64,000 bases of DNA from Tetrahymena thermophila SB210 (lineage: Eukaryota; Ciliophora; Oligohymenophorea; Hymenostomatida; Tetrahymenidae): assembly GCF_000189635.1 (NCBI RefSeq), contig NW_002476353.1, forward strand, positions 434,001 to 498,000, read 5' to 3'. The first letter of the stretch is position 1; every line of letters begins with the position of its first letter. Below, piece after piece: positions 23,360-37,250 of the stretch. The translations under genes and the position numbers were made by a program. Below the pieces are notes generated by a model. It was given only the letters and a program-made list of their open reading frames with translations. It did no database searches and was not told the origin of the DNA.

Positions 23360-25462
23360 ATGAAATTAAAGTTCGTTTTGGCAATTATCTTTGCAATTTT
23401 ATGCTTCACTTAATGCAATCAAGACGTCTAAGTGAAGGCTAATGATGATATCCCAGAGTTAAAGCTTTCTTTGAGTACTAAGGCAATCAATAAAGTAAGA
23501 ATATCTTTTCAACAATATATTCTTTTATAATTAATATTGCTTTTGAATATCATGATTAATAACAATGAATAATATTTAATATGGCAAATAGATTTAAAAA
23601 TGAAATAATTTTTTTTTACTGATAAATTAATAGCTTGTTTCTTTCTTGGGTGATATGGTTGATAATATAGCCGATGGAAAACCCCTTAAAATTCCTTTGA
23701 ATATTGACACTTAATCAAAAATTGGAATATATAAAATCATGTTAAACAACCTTACCCTAGCTAATCACACTATTCCTTGGAATTAAAATGCTATAGCTAT
23801 TGACTCTCTTTCAGAAAATGTTTTCCGTGTTTCTCTAAACAATTTATCCTTAAATTTCACAGCAAACGAAGACATCTCATTACTCTGGTTTATTAAAATA
23901 AAGAATGTAAAAAAATATTTAGTTATTTAATTAATCAATCAGTCCATAAATTCAATCTAAAAAATATAAATGTATTTCAAATCATTAAGAAAAATGTTCT
24001 TAAATTAAAATATTTCAGTATAAAATATCTGCCCTCGATAATAAAAATAAATTATCTGAATTTAATAATAAAAATAAATTATTAATAAATTTATTTTTTT
24101 TAAATTTAAATTATAAATCAACTTTTTTTTTAATAATAATTTATATTGTGAATTCTAAATAAAATTAATTTATAATTTTATAAATAAAATAACAAAAGTT
24201 TTTCAATTTGAATATAACTGATTTATCCTTCCACACAGAAGTTCATTTAACTCCATTATCTGATCCCAATTCTGTTGGATTCGAAGCTTAACTTAAAAAA
24301 ACCTCCTTCAGTATTAAGAAGGTTGAATTAATCCTCTAAGACCAAAAGTTTTGGAACTTTATTGCTAAACCTTTAGTTTGGATACTTAAGCCAGTAAAAT
24401 GAATTATATATGAATGAATGAATTAATAAATATTATTTTTCTTTTAAAAGCTAATAGTTAACCCTATCGTCGCATCTATTGCATAATCAGTAATTAATAA
24501 AGCTTTGAAGAATTTCTGCCAGAAACCTTTATAACCCGAAATTAAGATTGGTGACTACACTTATTAATTTGATATTAATTTCCCCTCAGGTGTTTAATAA
24601 TAGCAATCTGACTTAAGAATTCCTGTTGATATCAAAAAGATTACTAACCTCAACTCTACAGAAGTATCTCCTGCCTCTTAGATTTACCCTCTTCCAGACT
24701 ACTATTTTACAAATCACACTGATCGTTATGATTTTGAAATTCTTCTTGGTACTGGTATTATCAATCAACTCATATGGACACTTTCAGATTCTAAGTTACT
24801 CTCATTGACAATTAACTAAAGCAGTGCTATTATGAAAAATATTCCTTTATAATTAAATCTCTAAGGTGTTTAACTTCTTTTGCCTGGTCTCTACAATGAA
24901 TATGCTATTCGTAGAAAAATGCCTCCAACTACTGGAGTCTATCTCTAACTCTATGTTCCTAGCTAAGCTCCTGATGTCAGATTAGTGTAAAAATTTAATA
25001 TATTAATATTATTATTTATTTTTTCTTACATAAAAATACAGTGGTGGTAGATTAGTTGGAACTGTTAATGCTTCAATTAAATTTTTGGTTGAATTAGATC
25101 CTGATGAGTATCCTGTTACTGATATCGCTACTTGTAACTGTGATGAAGCTATTACTATTGCCTTATAACTTTACTTCGCTGCTGATATTTACACTCCTGC
25201 TAGTTTCAAGATTGGTGCAGATGTATCCAACTTATAGATTGTTAAAGCTTAGAAAGCCTCAGGATCTATCGATTTTGATGGTGATAAGTTCTCTACCAAT
25301 GCTACCCTCTTGATCTATAATTTACTTGGCATAATTAATTAATCATTAAGTTAAGGTATTGATATTCCTTTGGTTAGCCAAGCCAGTTTCCTTGAAAACA
25401 TAACCCTCATTTTCGAACAAGGTTACATCTTTGTTGATGTTGGAATTAATCCTGATAATTGA
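23360..25462 (+). CDS. Secreted BPI/LBP/CETP-family lipid-binding protein
   Basis: Starts with a signal peptide (ATG 23360, MKLKFVLAIIFAILCFTQC) and ends at TGA 25460-25462. Five or so exons are separated by AT-rich introns, the largest about 23910-24230; one splits a codon near 24988-25041. The N-terminal half shows KLSLSTKAINK and LGDMVDNIADGKPLKIPLNI. Further on come KALKNFCQK (the single conserved-type Cys region), then the central PDYYFTNHTDRYDFEILLGT and the C-terminal barrel (RLVGTVNASIKFLVELD, FEQGYIFVDVGINPDN). These match the two-barrel lipid-binding fold of bactericidal/permeability-increasing proteins. It probably binds lipid or lipopolysaccharide outside the cell or in the phagosome. 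For a bacterivorous ciliate a role in handling bacterial envelopes is plausible but inferred. Confidence 0.8.
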
Positions 25463-26995
25463 AAAATATTAAAAAACCTATATAAATGATAAATATTGTT
25501 ACAAATCAATATTATTTTATAAAAAAAATTGTATAAATTCAGATTTGAATTTTATATCTTATCGTAAGAAATTTTTGTTTATCAAAATTTTTAAAAAAAA
25601 CAATTTATTTAATATACTTTAGTATTCATAAAAAGAGTATATGTTCAATTATTTACTCATTTAATTTTTATATTGGATTTACTGTAAACACTATAATTAA
25701 AATCAATAAAAAACTATTACTTTAGTATCCAAAAATTAGATCAAAATTTTTTTGTCTATTTAAAAATGTATAGAAAACAAATACCAAATTTTAACTTTTT
25801 ACAGTATAAATTTAGCAAAATTGAAATTTATTAAAATATGTTTATTTTTATTATCTAAATTAGTTGTTGATAGCTTTTAATTTTAATTAAAAATTGTTCT
25901 AGTGAAGTTTCAAAGTTTAGTTTATTTTTCAAATGAATACTTACTTTTATTTAATTTATATTTACTTTTATAGATATTAATGAATTTTAGTATTTATTTA
26001 TAATTAAATTATTTTAATGAACTTTATTAAAACTGTTTTTTTAGAATTTTTTATTTATTTTTAAGGTATTTTTCAATTTGATTTTAATAATGATTGTATA
26101 AAAGAAAATTATGATAAAAAAATTGGAAAGCGAATAATAAAATAAATTATTTTTCTATTTAAGTTTATTTTATCTCTTAAATTTACATATTACTAATAAT
26201 TAAAAACTAATTGTACAATTTTTGCATTATTGATTATGTAATTTAATTTTTGTTAAAGATAGAATCTAAAAAAAGAGAGTTGATAAAAACTCTTTAAATA
26301 TTATAATTTAGATATTCCACACTATTAATTTGTGATATGAATATTTTATATTAAAAATATTTTATTACTACTTTGGCTAATTTAAAAAAATGTAAAATCA
26401 GTTTTTTTCCTCTACAAAGTGAATAAAAAACTTAAGTCAAAAGTAGATAGAAAAATAAAAGTTAAGCTAATAACTTGCAAAAATTAATGAAATTTTTCAA
26501 TTTAGCACAAAATTATTTAGAACCTGAAGTACAACAGTTCATACTAGCCATAAAAATTAAATTTTATTGTCACTTTTTAGTAATTTGGTAGATTAACTTA
26601 GTTTATTTAGATTCAAATACTATTTAAAAAATAAAAATAAAAAAAAGTCTTTAATTTTTTATATTTTTGATACAATAAATTCATTTGTTGTATTTGTTTG
26701 AATATATAGTTTTGACTTATTAATTAATTTCAAGTAAATGACTAGACTTGACTTAAATACTGAGACCAATTTGGCAAATTCATATATATTTTCTGATTAA
26801 TTAAGTGTTTTGTATTAAATTAGTGGGAATAAAAAGAAAATAAGCTATAAGTATGCATAGAAAAGATAAATTAATTTAGTAAATAATACGATTTAATTTC
26901 AAAAAATTGTTTAAAGTATATATACCCAAGTATATCTTTAATTATAAATCAAGCTAAAAACCATTCAAAAGTTGATCGAATAGCAACTCTTACCA
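25463..26995. other. AT-rich intergenic region
   Basis: Between the BPI-like gene and the transporter gene, both on +. No coding frame of protein-like composition, RNA gene or repeat array is visible. The last 60 bases before 26996 become less A/T-rich, consistent with a 5'UTR. Confidence 0.65.
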
Positions 26996-28866
26996 ATGGC
27001 TACAACTGAAGGCAGCCGTCGTGTTATACACTTCCACAACTTAGTCAATCACAACATACATTACAAAAGCAAGCATGATAGCGTAAAGAAGAACCCTAGT
27101 TGGAGAACTTGGATTTCATTGGCCAACACAATGATGGGTTCTAGTATTGTCGTTTTTCCAGTTGTTTTCAATTAGAGCGGGATCATCCTATCAGTCATAT
27201 GCATGATAGTAATGGCTGTCATACTATTTAAAACTTGTCAATGGTATCTTCAAAGCACTTTGAACTATGAATTAGATTTAACTGAAGTAATTAAGAGAAC
27301 TTTAGGTATGAAATGGTACTTAGTATACTCTATCAGCAATTGCTTCTTGCTATACTTCATTTCCATAATCTATTTTATTTTAGCATGCTCATTTAGTTAT
27401 CCTGTCATTAAAGTTATCATAGATAGCTTTACAAGTGATGCGACTGTGATGAGAAGCTAAACATCCTTTGACAAATACTCATATTAATGGCAAGGTATAG
27501 CATTAGTTGGATTTCTCTTTCTTCTTATTTGCTAAAAGAATCTTTAATGCATATTGAAGATAACATAATTTGGTATGCTCTCAGTTATAATTGTTGTACT
27601 TTTTTGCTTCATTAAAGGAGTTGAAAATATTAGCACAGGAGATGTCTCTGATATTCCCCTCTTTTCATCTAGCGTAGTTACAATTATTGGAGTATTTTTC
27701 TTATCCTTCTAAGTGCACTCACTATTTCTACCAATTGTAAAAGATAACGCAATACAAAAAAATAACAATAGAGATTTGAAAGTAGCCTATGCAATTTGCT
27801 TTACAGTTTATGCAATTATAGGAATATTTGGAGCTTTTGCAGTTACCGGAAAGGATCCAGTGTAAAATATTTTTATAATTCATCTAATATTTTAATAAGA
27901 TTATATTTTAACTTTTTTATTTTAAAAGTCAATTAAATTTTTATAAATGTAATCAAAGATGATTAATTCTGACTTAATAAATAATAAATTAGCTTTAATT
28001 AGAGTTTATTTTTATTCTAATTCAATTGTTTAGAACCAACCTATCATACTTACTAATAATTTTTTAATTTAATTAATAGAGATGGAAATCCTGGTTCTAC
28101 AATACTTGAGTTTTATTCATCAAGAGATATATTCACTGTTATTGTTTAAGTTGGCCTCTTTATTTATGTTATTGGAGTCTATCCAATCATAGTTTTAGGT
28201 TCTCGTAATAATCTCTTCATGCTTTTAGAAATGAAATTCCCTGATCTCAGTAAAAAAAAAATACCTTTTTATGGAATCACTATTTTTTACTCATTAAGCT
28301 CCTTGTTGATTTAAATTTTGAATATTAATATCAGTATCCTTATTTCCATATCTGGATATTTCATTAGTTTGTTTGTAGCTATAATTATTCCAGTATTAAT
28401 TAAAGTAAGAGGTCCTAAGACTGCTTTAGGTAATATATAAAATATGCATAATTTTGTACACACTACTGAAGATTTAGATATTTCTTAGCATGATGAACAA
28501 GATAATAAGATTATGACATCTAGTCATGATCATGATCATGAACAAATTAAATAAGATTTAGAAAATATGCAAGCTTCAACTAAAGAGGATCAAAAATCTA
28601 AAAAAAATGGAGAGTCTATCCAAAGCAACTAGATAGGATCAACCAATTCATATTAAGATAATCACTCTACTTAGTCATCAAAAAAACCTAATAAAGGCCT
28701 AAAAGATAAAAAATAAGATTAAAATGATGAAAAAATTGTATTACACCATTAAAATTCTCATAAAATAAAGAGAGTAGTTAAAAAACATAAAGCAATAGAA
28801 AATCAACAAAATAATAATAACTAAGAAGAATAAGTAGGAAGTTATCATTCATCAAATAGATTGTGA
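26996..28866 (+). CDS. SLC38A9-like amino acid transporter (AAAP family)
   Basis: Multi-span amino acid permease of 550 residues in two exons (26996-27861 and 28080-28866; the 218-bp intron splits a Val codon). TM1 contains NTMMGSSIVVFP, close to human SLC38A9 NTMMGTSILSIP. Before it lies a cytosolic N-terminus with HFHNLVNHNIHYKSKHD. A second diagnostic block, SFQVHSLFLPIVKDN followed by NNNRDLKVAYA, aligns with SLC38A9 FFIHNCIITLLKNN and NNVRDLCIAYM. SLC38A9 sits on the lysosome and signals arginine to mTORC1; here transport is likely, signalling is inference. After about 10-11 TM segments the last 140 residues form a polar Gln/Asn/His/Lys tail with HDHDHE, absent from animal homologues. 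Confidence 0.85.
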
Positions 28867-29393
28867 TTTAAAAATTTTTGAAAAAATAAATAAAATATTA
28901 TTAATTAAAAAATTAATTAAAAGCATTTTTATATTTATAAAATTATTTTTACCAATATTTCAATTATTTATTCAATTAATTAATTTTTGAATATTTTTAT
29001 CAAATTATTAAAAATATTTCATTATTCATTTAATTGTTTATTTTTACTAATTTCTTACAAAATTGTTAAGCTTTTATAAAAGCATAAAAAGTTATAAATT
29101 GATTTAATTTTAATGTTTATTAATATCTACTTTATTAATTATTTCAACTTTTTATTAAACTTTAAAAATAATTTACAGTTTATTTTATTTGAATAAAAAA
29201 TTACATTTCAATCAGAATACTTGAAAAATATGAATAAATAACTATATAAATTGATGGGATTGTGAACCTTTTACAGATTGCTAACTTTAAGATTAACTAA
29301 TAATGAGCAGAGAGATATATAAAAAATATATATTTATAAATAAATGCTTACAGTGTTATTAACTAATTATATCTTTTTATTTTTTTGGCTATC
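28867..29393. other. Convergent 3' spacer
   Basis: AT-rich sequence between the transporter (+) and the helical-repeat gene (-). No feature seen. Confidence 0.65.
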
Positions 29394-31698
29394 TCAAATT
29401 AAAATTAACCCTTTAAACTCTTCTAAGGGAAGGAATGCTAAGGATGATGATAGTCTCTGCAAATCCTTTGGGTTTTATCTATTAGTATCTAGAATATCTT
29501 TAATTACACTCAAAAAATCAGTTTTTTCTTGCAATTCGTTAATAAATTGCTTGTCTACTGTGCATATACAAGCTATTAAGATAATTAAATCTAAAACAGA
29601 GTCAAGCAAATTATTAGTAATTAAAATTTTAAGTTGATTGACAACAACACTTGCATATTTATAAGATTGATTGCTATTTTCATATTCCCTAAAGCATTTA
29701 ATTATATTTTACAATACTACTGCATTTGTACTTAAAGCCTTTAAAATTTTTGTTGCTAAGTCGACTATCAAAATATTAGATTGATAAGCAAATCCTAAGA
29801 ACAATAACTTTAGAATTAGCTTTGGAACGCTAAAGTTCTTGAAGCTTACTTAATTTGAACAATTATTTAATATCATTTTTAAACAATATTCTAACATTCC
29901 TGAACTGTAGTCATATTTTTCTATAGTAGTGAAAATTAAAATGTAAAAATCTTTTTCTTTACTAACTTCTTCTCTGCTCTATTCAAGGACACTTAAATTT
30001 GTAAGGCAACCTTAAAAATTAAAATATACTTTTTAGATTTAATCTGACTAAATTATTTAAAAATGAATACCTAAACTGACTTTAACTAGCTTAGAATCTT
30101 CAAAAGAATTCAAGCATATCTTTATTATTGATGAAGAGAGTTTTGGAACCTATCTCAGAACTAACTGTCTTCCTTCTTCTTCTATTGCAAAAACGCCAAT
30201 CAATGCTAATACTTCTTTTTATACGAAAGTCTAAACTATCTAACTAGGTCCTGTGCTCACAATACCTTGATTTTTAATTATGTAGTTCAAAGGATATTTA
30301 CTATACTTTTTTAAAATGACAGCTCTAAAATCTTAGAAACCAGCTATTTTTCTTAGTATTCCAACAGCTAAACCGAAAATTGAAAGATTTTCAGATTTTT
30401 AAATTTTAATATCCATCAAATCTTGCTATGCTAATATAAGATTAAGGTTGTCCATAAATTACTAATCGTTTTTAATATCTTCTACAACTTCTTTACACTC
30501 CTAAGCTAACTTCATTATAATAATATAACTAAATTCCACAATCTTTAAGTTGTTTTAACAACTTATCAAAAGTTTCTTGCAAATATTTAAAACTCCACTT
30601 GTCCACATCAAAAGTCTTGAGTCTTAGTTATGCGCTAAGTTACTTATCAATCTTTAATTAATAAAAACAGCTTAAAAACTTTCAAAAAAAATGAAAAAGA
30701 AACTAATTTATAACATTTTTTATTCTATTATATATTTAAACTTCATTCAAAAATATAAACTTTTATTTTACCCTGCAGTAGCCTAAAATATAAGAATATT
30801 TTTATCTCCAGACATAAGAATTGCTTTAAATATTTCATGGGCTTTCTTGCGAATTAAGTAATCTTAGTTCTTCTTTGACCTATTTGAGAGCTTGGCTAAA
30901 ATGTGAGTACAAAGTACTGCTATATTTTAATCTATTGGGTTAGTATCCGAAGGTTTTGAATTGACTAAAATGTCATTAAATAGTTTTATAAAATTGTTTA
31001 TAAATTTTTATCTTCTGCAAATGTTTTAAACTTCTTTTTCTTCTGCAAACAAGCTAATCATCAACAATATGGAGTTCATGAGCTACTTTAGTTCAAGTGA
31101 GATTATTTTTTGAGTCATTAAGTTATTCATATGAGATACGCATAGCAAAAATATATCAATATTAAGTAATGGACTTGAAAGAGCATAAACTGTTGTAGAT
31201 ACTGATAATTCATCAGTAGGATTTTCAGAAGATATTTAAGAATCATCTTCTTTAAAAACATTTGCGCTGTCAAAATACACACTTATCTTGCAGCCCTTTT
31301 AATAAATGCTGAAGAGGTAATCATAGAGAAACTTACTCTTTAATGTGTGTAAATTTTCTTTAATTTAATTCAACAATGTGCTATTAATATAAGAACAGCT
31401 TGATAAAATGTCCTTTTCGCTAATATTCTCTAACTTGCACAATTCTATGCAAAGCTCTATTTTTCCCTAATTAAGAGCTTCGATGTATTGTTCAAAGTGC
31501 TTTTACATTTCCTAGTCTTTAAACTATTTTTAAAACCTTATGTGTTCTTCTATCTGGGGTACTTCTCTATTTCTTTTAAATTTTTTAATCTTTCTACAAA
31601 ATAAATTCTTTTGATTATTCTTAATACAAATCACTTAAAATGAGATATGCTTTTTTGATAGTTAGTTTGTTTCCCTTTATTGAATAATAAACAGTCAT
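29394..31698 (-). CDS. Armadillo-like helical-repeat protein
   Basis: Function not recognised. From ATG 31698 (MTVYYSIKGNKLTIKKAYLI) to TGA 29394-29396, several exons. Downstream of the start a basic/acidic segment (EVPQIEEHIRFQKQFKDQEM) is followed by runs of amphipathic helices typical of ARM/HEAT folds: HFEQYIEALNQGKIELCIEL, IAVLCTHILAKLSNRSKK, EVLALIGVFAIEEEGRQLVL, IIKICLNSFEDSKLVKVSLG, LATKILKALSTNAVVLQNII. A basic N-terminus plus ARM repeats recalls importin-alpha-like proteins, which are numerous in Tetrahymena, but I cannot confirm an importin-beta-binding domain. The frame changes once in the N-terminal part (31560-31620), where either a very short intron or a sequence error must be assumed. 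Lies 304 bp downstream of the BK-type channel gene on the same strand. Confidence 0.65.
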
Positions 31699-32002
31699 AT
31701 ATTTTATATACTAAATAATATCGTTTTTTACTGTTAATTATCATTTGTTTTTCAGCTTTTGAACCATCTCAAAAACAAATTAATCAAATATTAGCAAAAT
31801 ATATTAAAAATACTTTTTTTGTCTATACAGCATGGATATTAAATAAATTACCAAGAAGGGCTATATGTAAAATACATATTAAAAAAATCAATTTGAATAT
31901 TTTTTATTTAATTTGCATTTTTATTAAACAAATAGTTTCAACAATAAAAAATTCCTAGATTAATTTAAATTATTTTTACTCTTATTTTTTAAGATTCTTC
32001 AT
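31699..32002. other. Spacer between the channel and helical-repeat genes
   Basis: A short AT-rich interval between two minus-strand genes. It should hold the channel gene's polyadenylation site and the promoter of the helical-repeat gene. No further feature seen. Confidence 0.6.
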
Positions 32003-35000
32003 TCAAAGCATTTACTTTTTATTATCTTAGCTTTGGTAGTTAATGCTTATTGAAATTTAACGAGAAGCTATGGCTTTATCAGCAATTTTTTTGGATAAAT
32101 TTAATCTCAATTATTAGTTATCATTTATTAAATTTTATAATTAGTGATTCAATTCATTTAGTTATTATATTTGCTCAGGCTAAATTTAAAATTACTCGCA
32201 AAGATATTAGATAGATGATTGATTCTTTAAATTAAATTTTTGGTTCATTTCTATTATATTTTTTGAGATGTTTTGTATTCTGGACAATCCTTTTTATTCA
32301 CTTGAATCTCTTTCTTCACTGAAAATGTTCAGTTCTGGCATTAAACCTATTAACCCTAATTTCATTTACTCAATTAATTTTCTATTTAATTTTTTATTCT
32401 TTTCTTTTTCTTATAAGCTCAGGCTTTCTTAACTTTATAATTTTATGACATTATCACTAGTTTTAATCTGAGCTGTTTCTTTATTAAAATTCGAATTACC
32501 AATAACAATTAGCAAATCCCCTTTCTACATAAAAAAAATATTTTTACTTAAAGTTTTTTATAATATAAAATATTACCAAAATAGGAGCTTATGGGTTTGG
32601 ATTAGTATAGATAAAATCTTCTTCATTATCAAGTGAAAATGCTTTTCTATAGAGAGCAATAGGGATTATTTTCTTTCTAATAAAGAAGTCGAACACCTAG
32701 TTTTTATTTAAGTTAAAAAATACATTTTGACTAAATCATAATTATACTTATTGATAAGTGTAGAGATTGCTTAGTGTATAAGGAATTTATACATACGAGA
32801 ATTAATTATTTTCACTAATTTTGGAAAGGTTAGGATATAAATGAGGTGATATCAACTTTTCCAATACATTACCAAAATCGTTAAAGTGTAAGCTCTGTTT
32901 TAATTTAATATAATTAAGTTGATAATTTTTTTTTTAATTTTATTATTTACTCTTGCCATTTAGTAATAGATTTGAGAGTTATAAAATATTTTAGATGAAG
33001 CAAATAATGGATTTGTATAGCTACCATTTGCTGTTTAATAATTTTAATACCTTTTTAACTAAATACCTTCGTCAATTACTCTATTAATAATATATTTCAC
33101 ATTTCTTTCTTTTCTTAAGCACCTTTACAATTCAAATTAAATTATTTTAATTATTATCTAAAAGCATATTAAATATTTTTTACAATGTGTAGTTGATTTC
33201 TTAAAAGTTCTCTGATATTATATTTGCCAAAGGAAGGATTTTACTATCTGATAACTCACTTCCTTCACTTCCACACATAATTATGGTATGGAATGAATTT
33301 CTTATAGCAGTTCTTTCAAGTTCATCAATGTTGAAAAATTAACATTCAAAATAATACAACTTAGTATACTTCCTCTTGATTACTTCCCATTACTCATCTG
33401 GAGGATTCTTTGATTAATTTTTTTTAGTTTATAGCTTATTTTGATAGCAAAATTTGTTTTACCTTGGACACATAGCATATTGTTAAATTTGTTTTTGTTC
33501 TTAATTCTTCAACGAGCTGCTCAGCAAATGTTATTTCACCAATGATTAAAATGTGATTAATTATTTATTTTCTCATATCAAATTTTGACATCCTGAAGAA
33601 AGTTTATTCTAAATTTCCTTCGCTCTAAAAAAATAAAACAATTTTTAAATAATGTTTTTGTATAAAATCAATATACAAATTCTTAGAATTAGATTGACTC
33701 AATTTAACCACTTATCTAGTGATAATTAGGGACATAAGATTCTTATTCTCTAAGTTCCCCTAATTCATTTGAAGCAGTTTAAATAATCTATTGGCAATGG
33801 ATGTAATTTTTAGCAAGAATGATAGCAAAATCTTCATGTCCAATATTATAGTCAATAGGATTAATGACAATATCATAATGATCACATTCTTGGCTGACTG
33901 TATTTTATATAATAATTATAACTTTTAAATCCTTTTTCATAATTTACGTGATCTATTTTTTATCTTTAAACCAATCATAAGAATTCCAGTTTTATTATAT
34001 ATCTCCAAGCAAGCTTATTAAAATGATTTTCCGACATAGCAATTATTTTTGTCTTCTTTGAAATCGAAAATGTAAATTTCATTACTCATTCCCTCAATAA
34101 ATTCTAATTTCCAAGGAGAATAGTCCTCTACTAATTAGTTCGCTTTGTATATTTTAGAAATATTTCATTCATTAATATTTAAATAGTATTGATTTTATTA
34201 CATTCGCTTAAGCTCATAGATAAGTTGCTGATCATTGTAGAAAAACCAGGAATAAATACATTCTAAGTAATTGTTCCTATTATTTAATAGATAATAATAT
34301 TTTTTTATATCAATTAGGTTTAGTAATATTTTATATTATATACTGATATATTAAATAAAAATCCTGATTCAATTTATTAAAGTTTTATTATTTGTTAAAT
34401 TTTAAAAATTTTTTTATAAATTTTTTGAAATGAGATTGGTAAGTTAAATATTGAAAAACTACATTGCTGTTTTATTTTTTATTAATATCATCTCAAAAAA
34501 TGTAAAAAATTTAGTAAAATACCCATTGTAAGCAAATTAGATGATGTGAGTGATTTTTAACCATGCCAGAAATTCCAAAATAGATTTTCTTTACTGTTTA
34601 CTTGAGTGAATATTTAGCAACGTGGATATAAATCACTGATGACTTGAGTAGCTAGTAAAGCAAACGAGTCTTCTTTTGTATTTTCTATTGAAAACTAATC
34701 AACAAATATCATAATTTTATTACTTGTTAATTTTGCTAAAAGCAAATCGCTTTTTTTGAGAGGATTTCCCACAAGGTAATACACCTTACCTACAAATTAT
34801 GAGCTTTTAAAAATACTTCTCCAGTCCTAATTAATTTGTCAAAGTAAAATGTAAATAAAATTTATTATTACTTATTTATTTACATTATTAGGTTCTTATG
34901 GAAGCATAATTAATAAAGGCACATCTTAGTCTTAACATATGTCAGGATGATAAAATTCTTTAGCAAAAGTGATAAAATTTTCTGGATTTACGTTTCCAAT

Positions 35001-36523
35001 TAAAAAGACATGCTTCTTTTGGTGTCCTTCATATGGAAGTTTATATTTAGAAGTAATCTAATAAAAATATGACTCATGAAGAGAAAGAAGTAAATTTATT
35101 TTTTTTAATTTACATTTGATAGTTCATTAAAGTCTGTAGTTGTTTTGGTAATAGTATATATAATGAAAACAATAAATATGAGAACTATAACTTAAGAAAG
35201 TTCATTTGCTGGAGTTAAATCTCCATAACCTACTGTTGCACAAGTTACTGTTATGTAATACAAAGCTTAATCGAATGAGAGTTATTTATCATGTCCTATC
35301 TAGAATCCAAATTCTAACTCATGAAAAACTTAGATAAGTCCTAGTAATGAAGTAAAAAATAATTAAATTTTTCAATTTAAAGTTTTAAAAATACCTGCTG
35401 CAACTAGTAAAGAAACGAAGAGTTAAGAAATAATAACCAATTGCTTCCTTTTGACCTCCCAATATTCTCTTAAGCTGTAGTTCTGCTCTTAACTTTCTTT
35501 GTATAGCTTGTAAATCCTAAAAACTCTGAAAATTCGAGTTACTCTAACAATTCCTACAAAACCTGCTAAAAAGACAGTGAATTCACTTGTAAGTGGCTAA
35601 TTATTTATAGTAGCATCAAAATTAATTCATATACAAATATAGTTCTAAATTTATTTTACTGGTATTTGATTAAGTAAAGTTGGAATTATTGTTATTAAAT
35701 CTATCAGATTTCTTATTTTGAAAAAGAACTTAACCTTTTTAAATATTAAAATTTTATATCTTAATATTATTTTATTATCCATCAAAATATATGTATATCT
35801 GTTTAAATATTACTTTATCTTAGGAGCGATAAAAATTCCAAAGATAATCTATAAGAAAAACAATACCAAACAATGTTTCCCAAAGAATAAAAGTAGGCTC
35901 CCTATTTATTTAATATTATATTTAAGCAATAAATTCTTTATATAAAAACTATGTTCGAAATATTTGATTTTACAGATTAAATTTTCACAAATATTTTATC
36001 AATAATTTAAAAGTAAAGTCAAGCAAAATATTGAATTAATATTATGTTTATATAAAATGTATTACATTTCTTAATGTTATACATAGTAGGTATTTATGAT
36101 ATAGAGAATGCTTGCAAGAAAAGCCATTAAAGCTTAAAATATTGTACTAATAATAGTGATAACTGTATGTTTTGATATTTTTTTAGATTGCTTTGTTATC
36201 TTAAGTTTTTGAAGAGCGTTTACATTCTTTATATCAACTTCCCTCTTATGAGTTTTTAATCTAGCTTATCTATCATTCTTTTCAAATATTTTTTACACAG
36301 TCATTTTTTTAATTCTCTTTTTCTGAATTGGAGGCTGTTATTCTAGAGAAAAATAAATATTTTAATAATCATAATAAATTTTTATGCTATTAATTTACAT
36401 ACGTTAAAATTCAATCAATTTGAATACGATTTCATCTTATGAAATTTAACTCTATTTATTATTTTTGCTTTAAGAAGAAGTCTCATTTTCTTCAACTAGC
36501 TGAATCATCTGAATGTTATTCAT
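32003..36523 (-). CDS. BK/Slo-type potassium channel with RCK-type cytosolic domain
   Basis: Plasma-membrane K+ channel. ATG 36523 (MNNIQMIQLVEENE), TGA 32003-32005, about ten introns. After a polar N-terminus come S1 (HTVITIISTIFQALMAFLAS) and S2 (WETLFGIVFLIDYLWNFYRS), then S3 (LIDLITIIPTLLNQ). S4 carries a basic voltage-sensor pattern (GIVRVTRIFRVFRIYKLYKE). The pore has the selectivity filter TVGYGDL. The cytosolic part shows two Slo-like blocks: KHVFLIGNVNPENFITFAKE with DVPLLIMLP, and VYYLVGNPLKKSDLLLAKLT. Near the end, VFDFFIRKKIIPIALYRKAF, YTNPNPQAP and KGDLLIVIGN recall the second RCK. A coiled, Gln/Asn-rich C-terminal tail follows. I saw no BK-style poly-aspartate calcium bowl, so the activating ligand is uncertain. 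Family confident. Confidence 0.88.
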
Positions 36524-37250
36524 TTTCTTTTGAAAAATATTCTTTTATTCTACTTAAAGGTCAATTTTATCAAAATCAATATTTCTTGATTGAATTAATC
36601 TTTAATTGAATAAATTATGTAAAATCCCTTAAAAATTATAAATATCTAATTTTTGATATATATAAATCAAAAAATATCAATGAAACTGAGCCATCATAGA
36701 CATTTATAAAACTTTCTTTATTAAATATTTTTTAGATCATTCAAAAATCTAAAAAATTTAAAATATTTTTTTAAAATTAATTTATATTGTATTTTTGTTA
36801 TATTTTTCATATTTTTTTCATTTCAACCAGTAAAAATTTAGAATATTAAATAAATTAGCATGACTTAAAAGCGTGATTTAGATTCTATCTTAAATAAACA
36901 CTTATTTATTTTATTTTTGATTTCTGGTAAAGAAATTACTAATTAATTATATGTATTCTAATTTAATATTTTAATAAAACTATAAAAATTTATTAATTAT
37001 TTTTATGCTAATTTTATTTGTTCAGCTTTAAAAAATTTATCTAGAAAAACTAGAAAATGAGAAAAAATGCTAATTAGATTTTAAAGGTTTTTTTAAATTT
37101 CTCGTTAGACTTAGCTTATTGTAAACAAACGAAATGGATTTAGTTTATAAAAACTTAGTACTTTATATAAATAAATTAAGAATTTGAATTGCAAAATTGC
37201 TATTTTTGTTTATAACTCTTGAAAAGTAATAAATTAATTTTTATTTAACT
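36524..37250. other. Spacer upstream of the channel gene
   Basis: AT-rich region between two minus-strand genes. Contains the channel promoter and the 3' flank of the two-TM gene. An open frame extends upstream of the channel ATG with no further in-frame ATG before a TGA. No independent gene is seen. Confidence 0.6.

Noticed and set aside
29344-29637. 97-codon plus-strand frame
   Set aside because: Opposite the last exon of the helical-repeat gene, whose minus-strand reading is clearly the real one.
35718-35945. 75-codon plus-strand frame
   Set aside because: Antisense to the S2-S3 region of the potassium channel gene.
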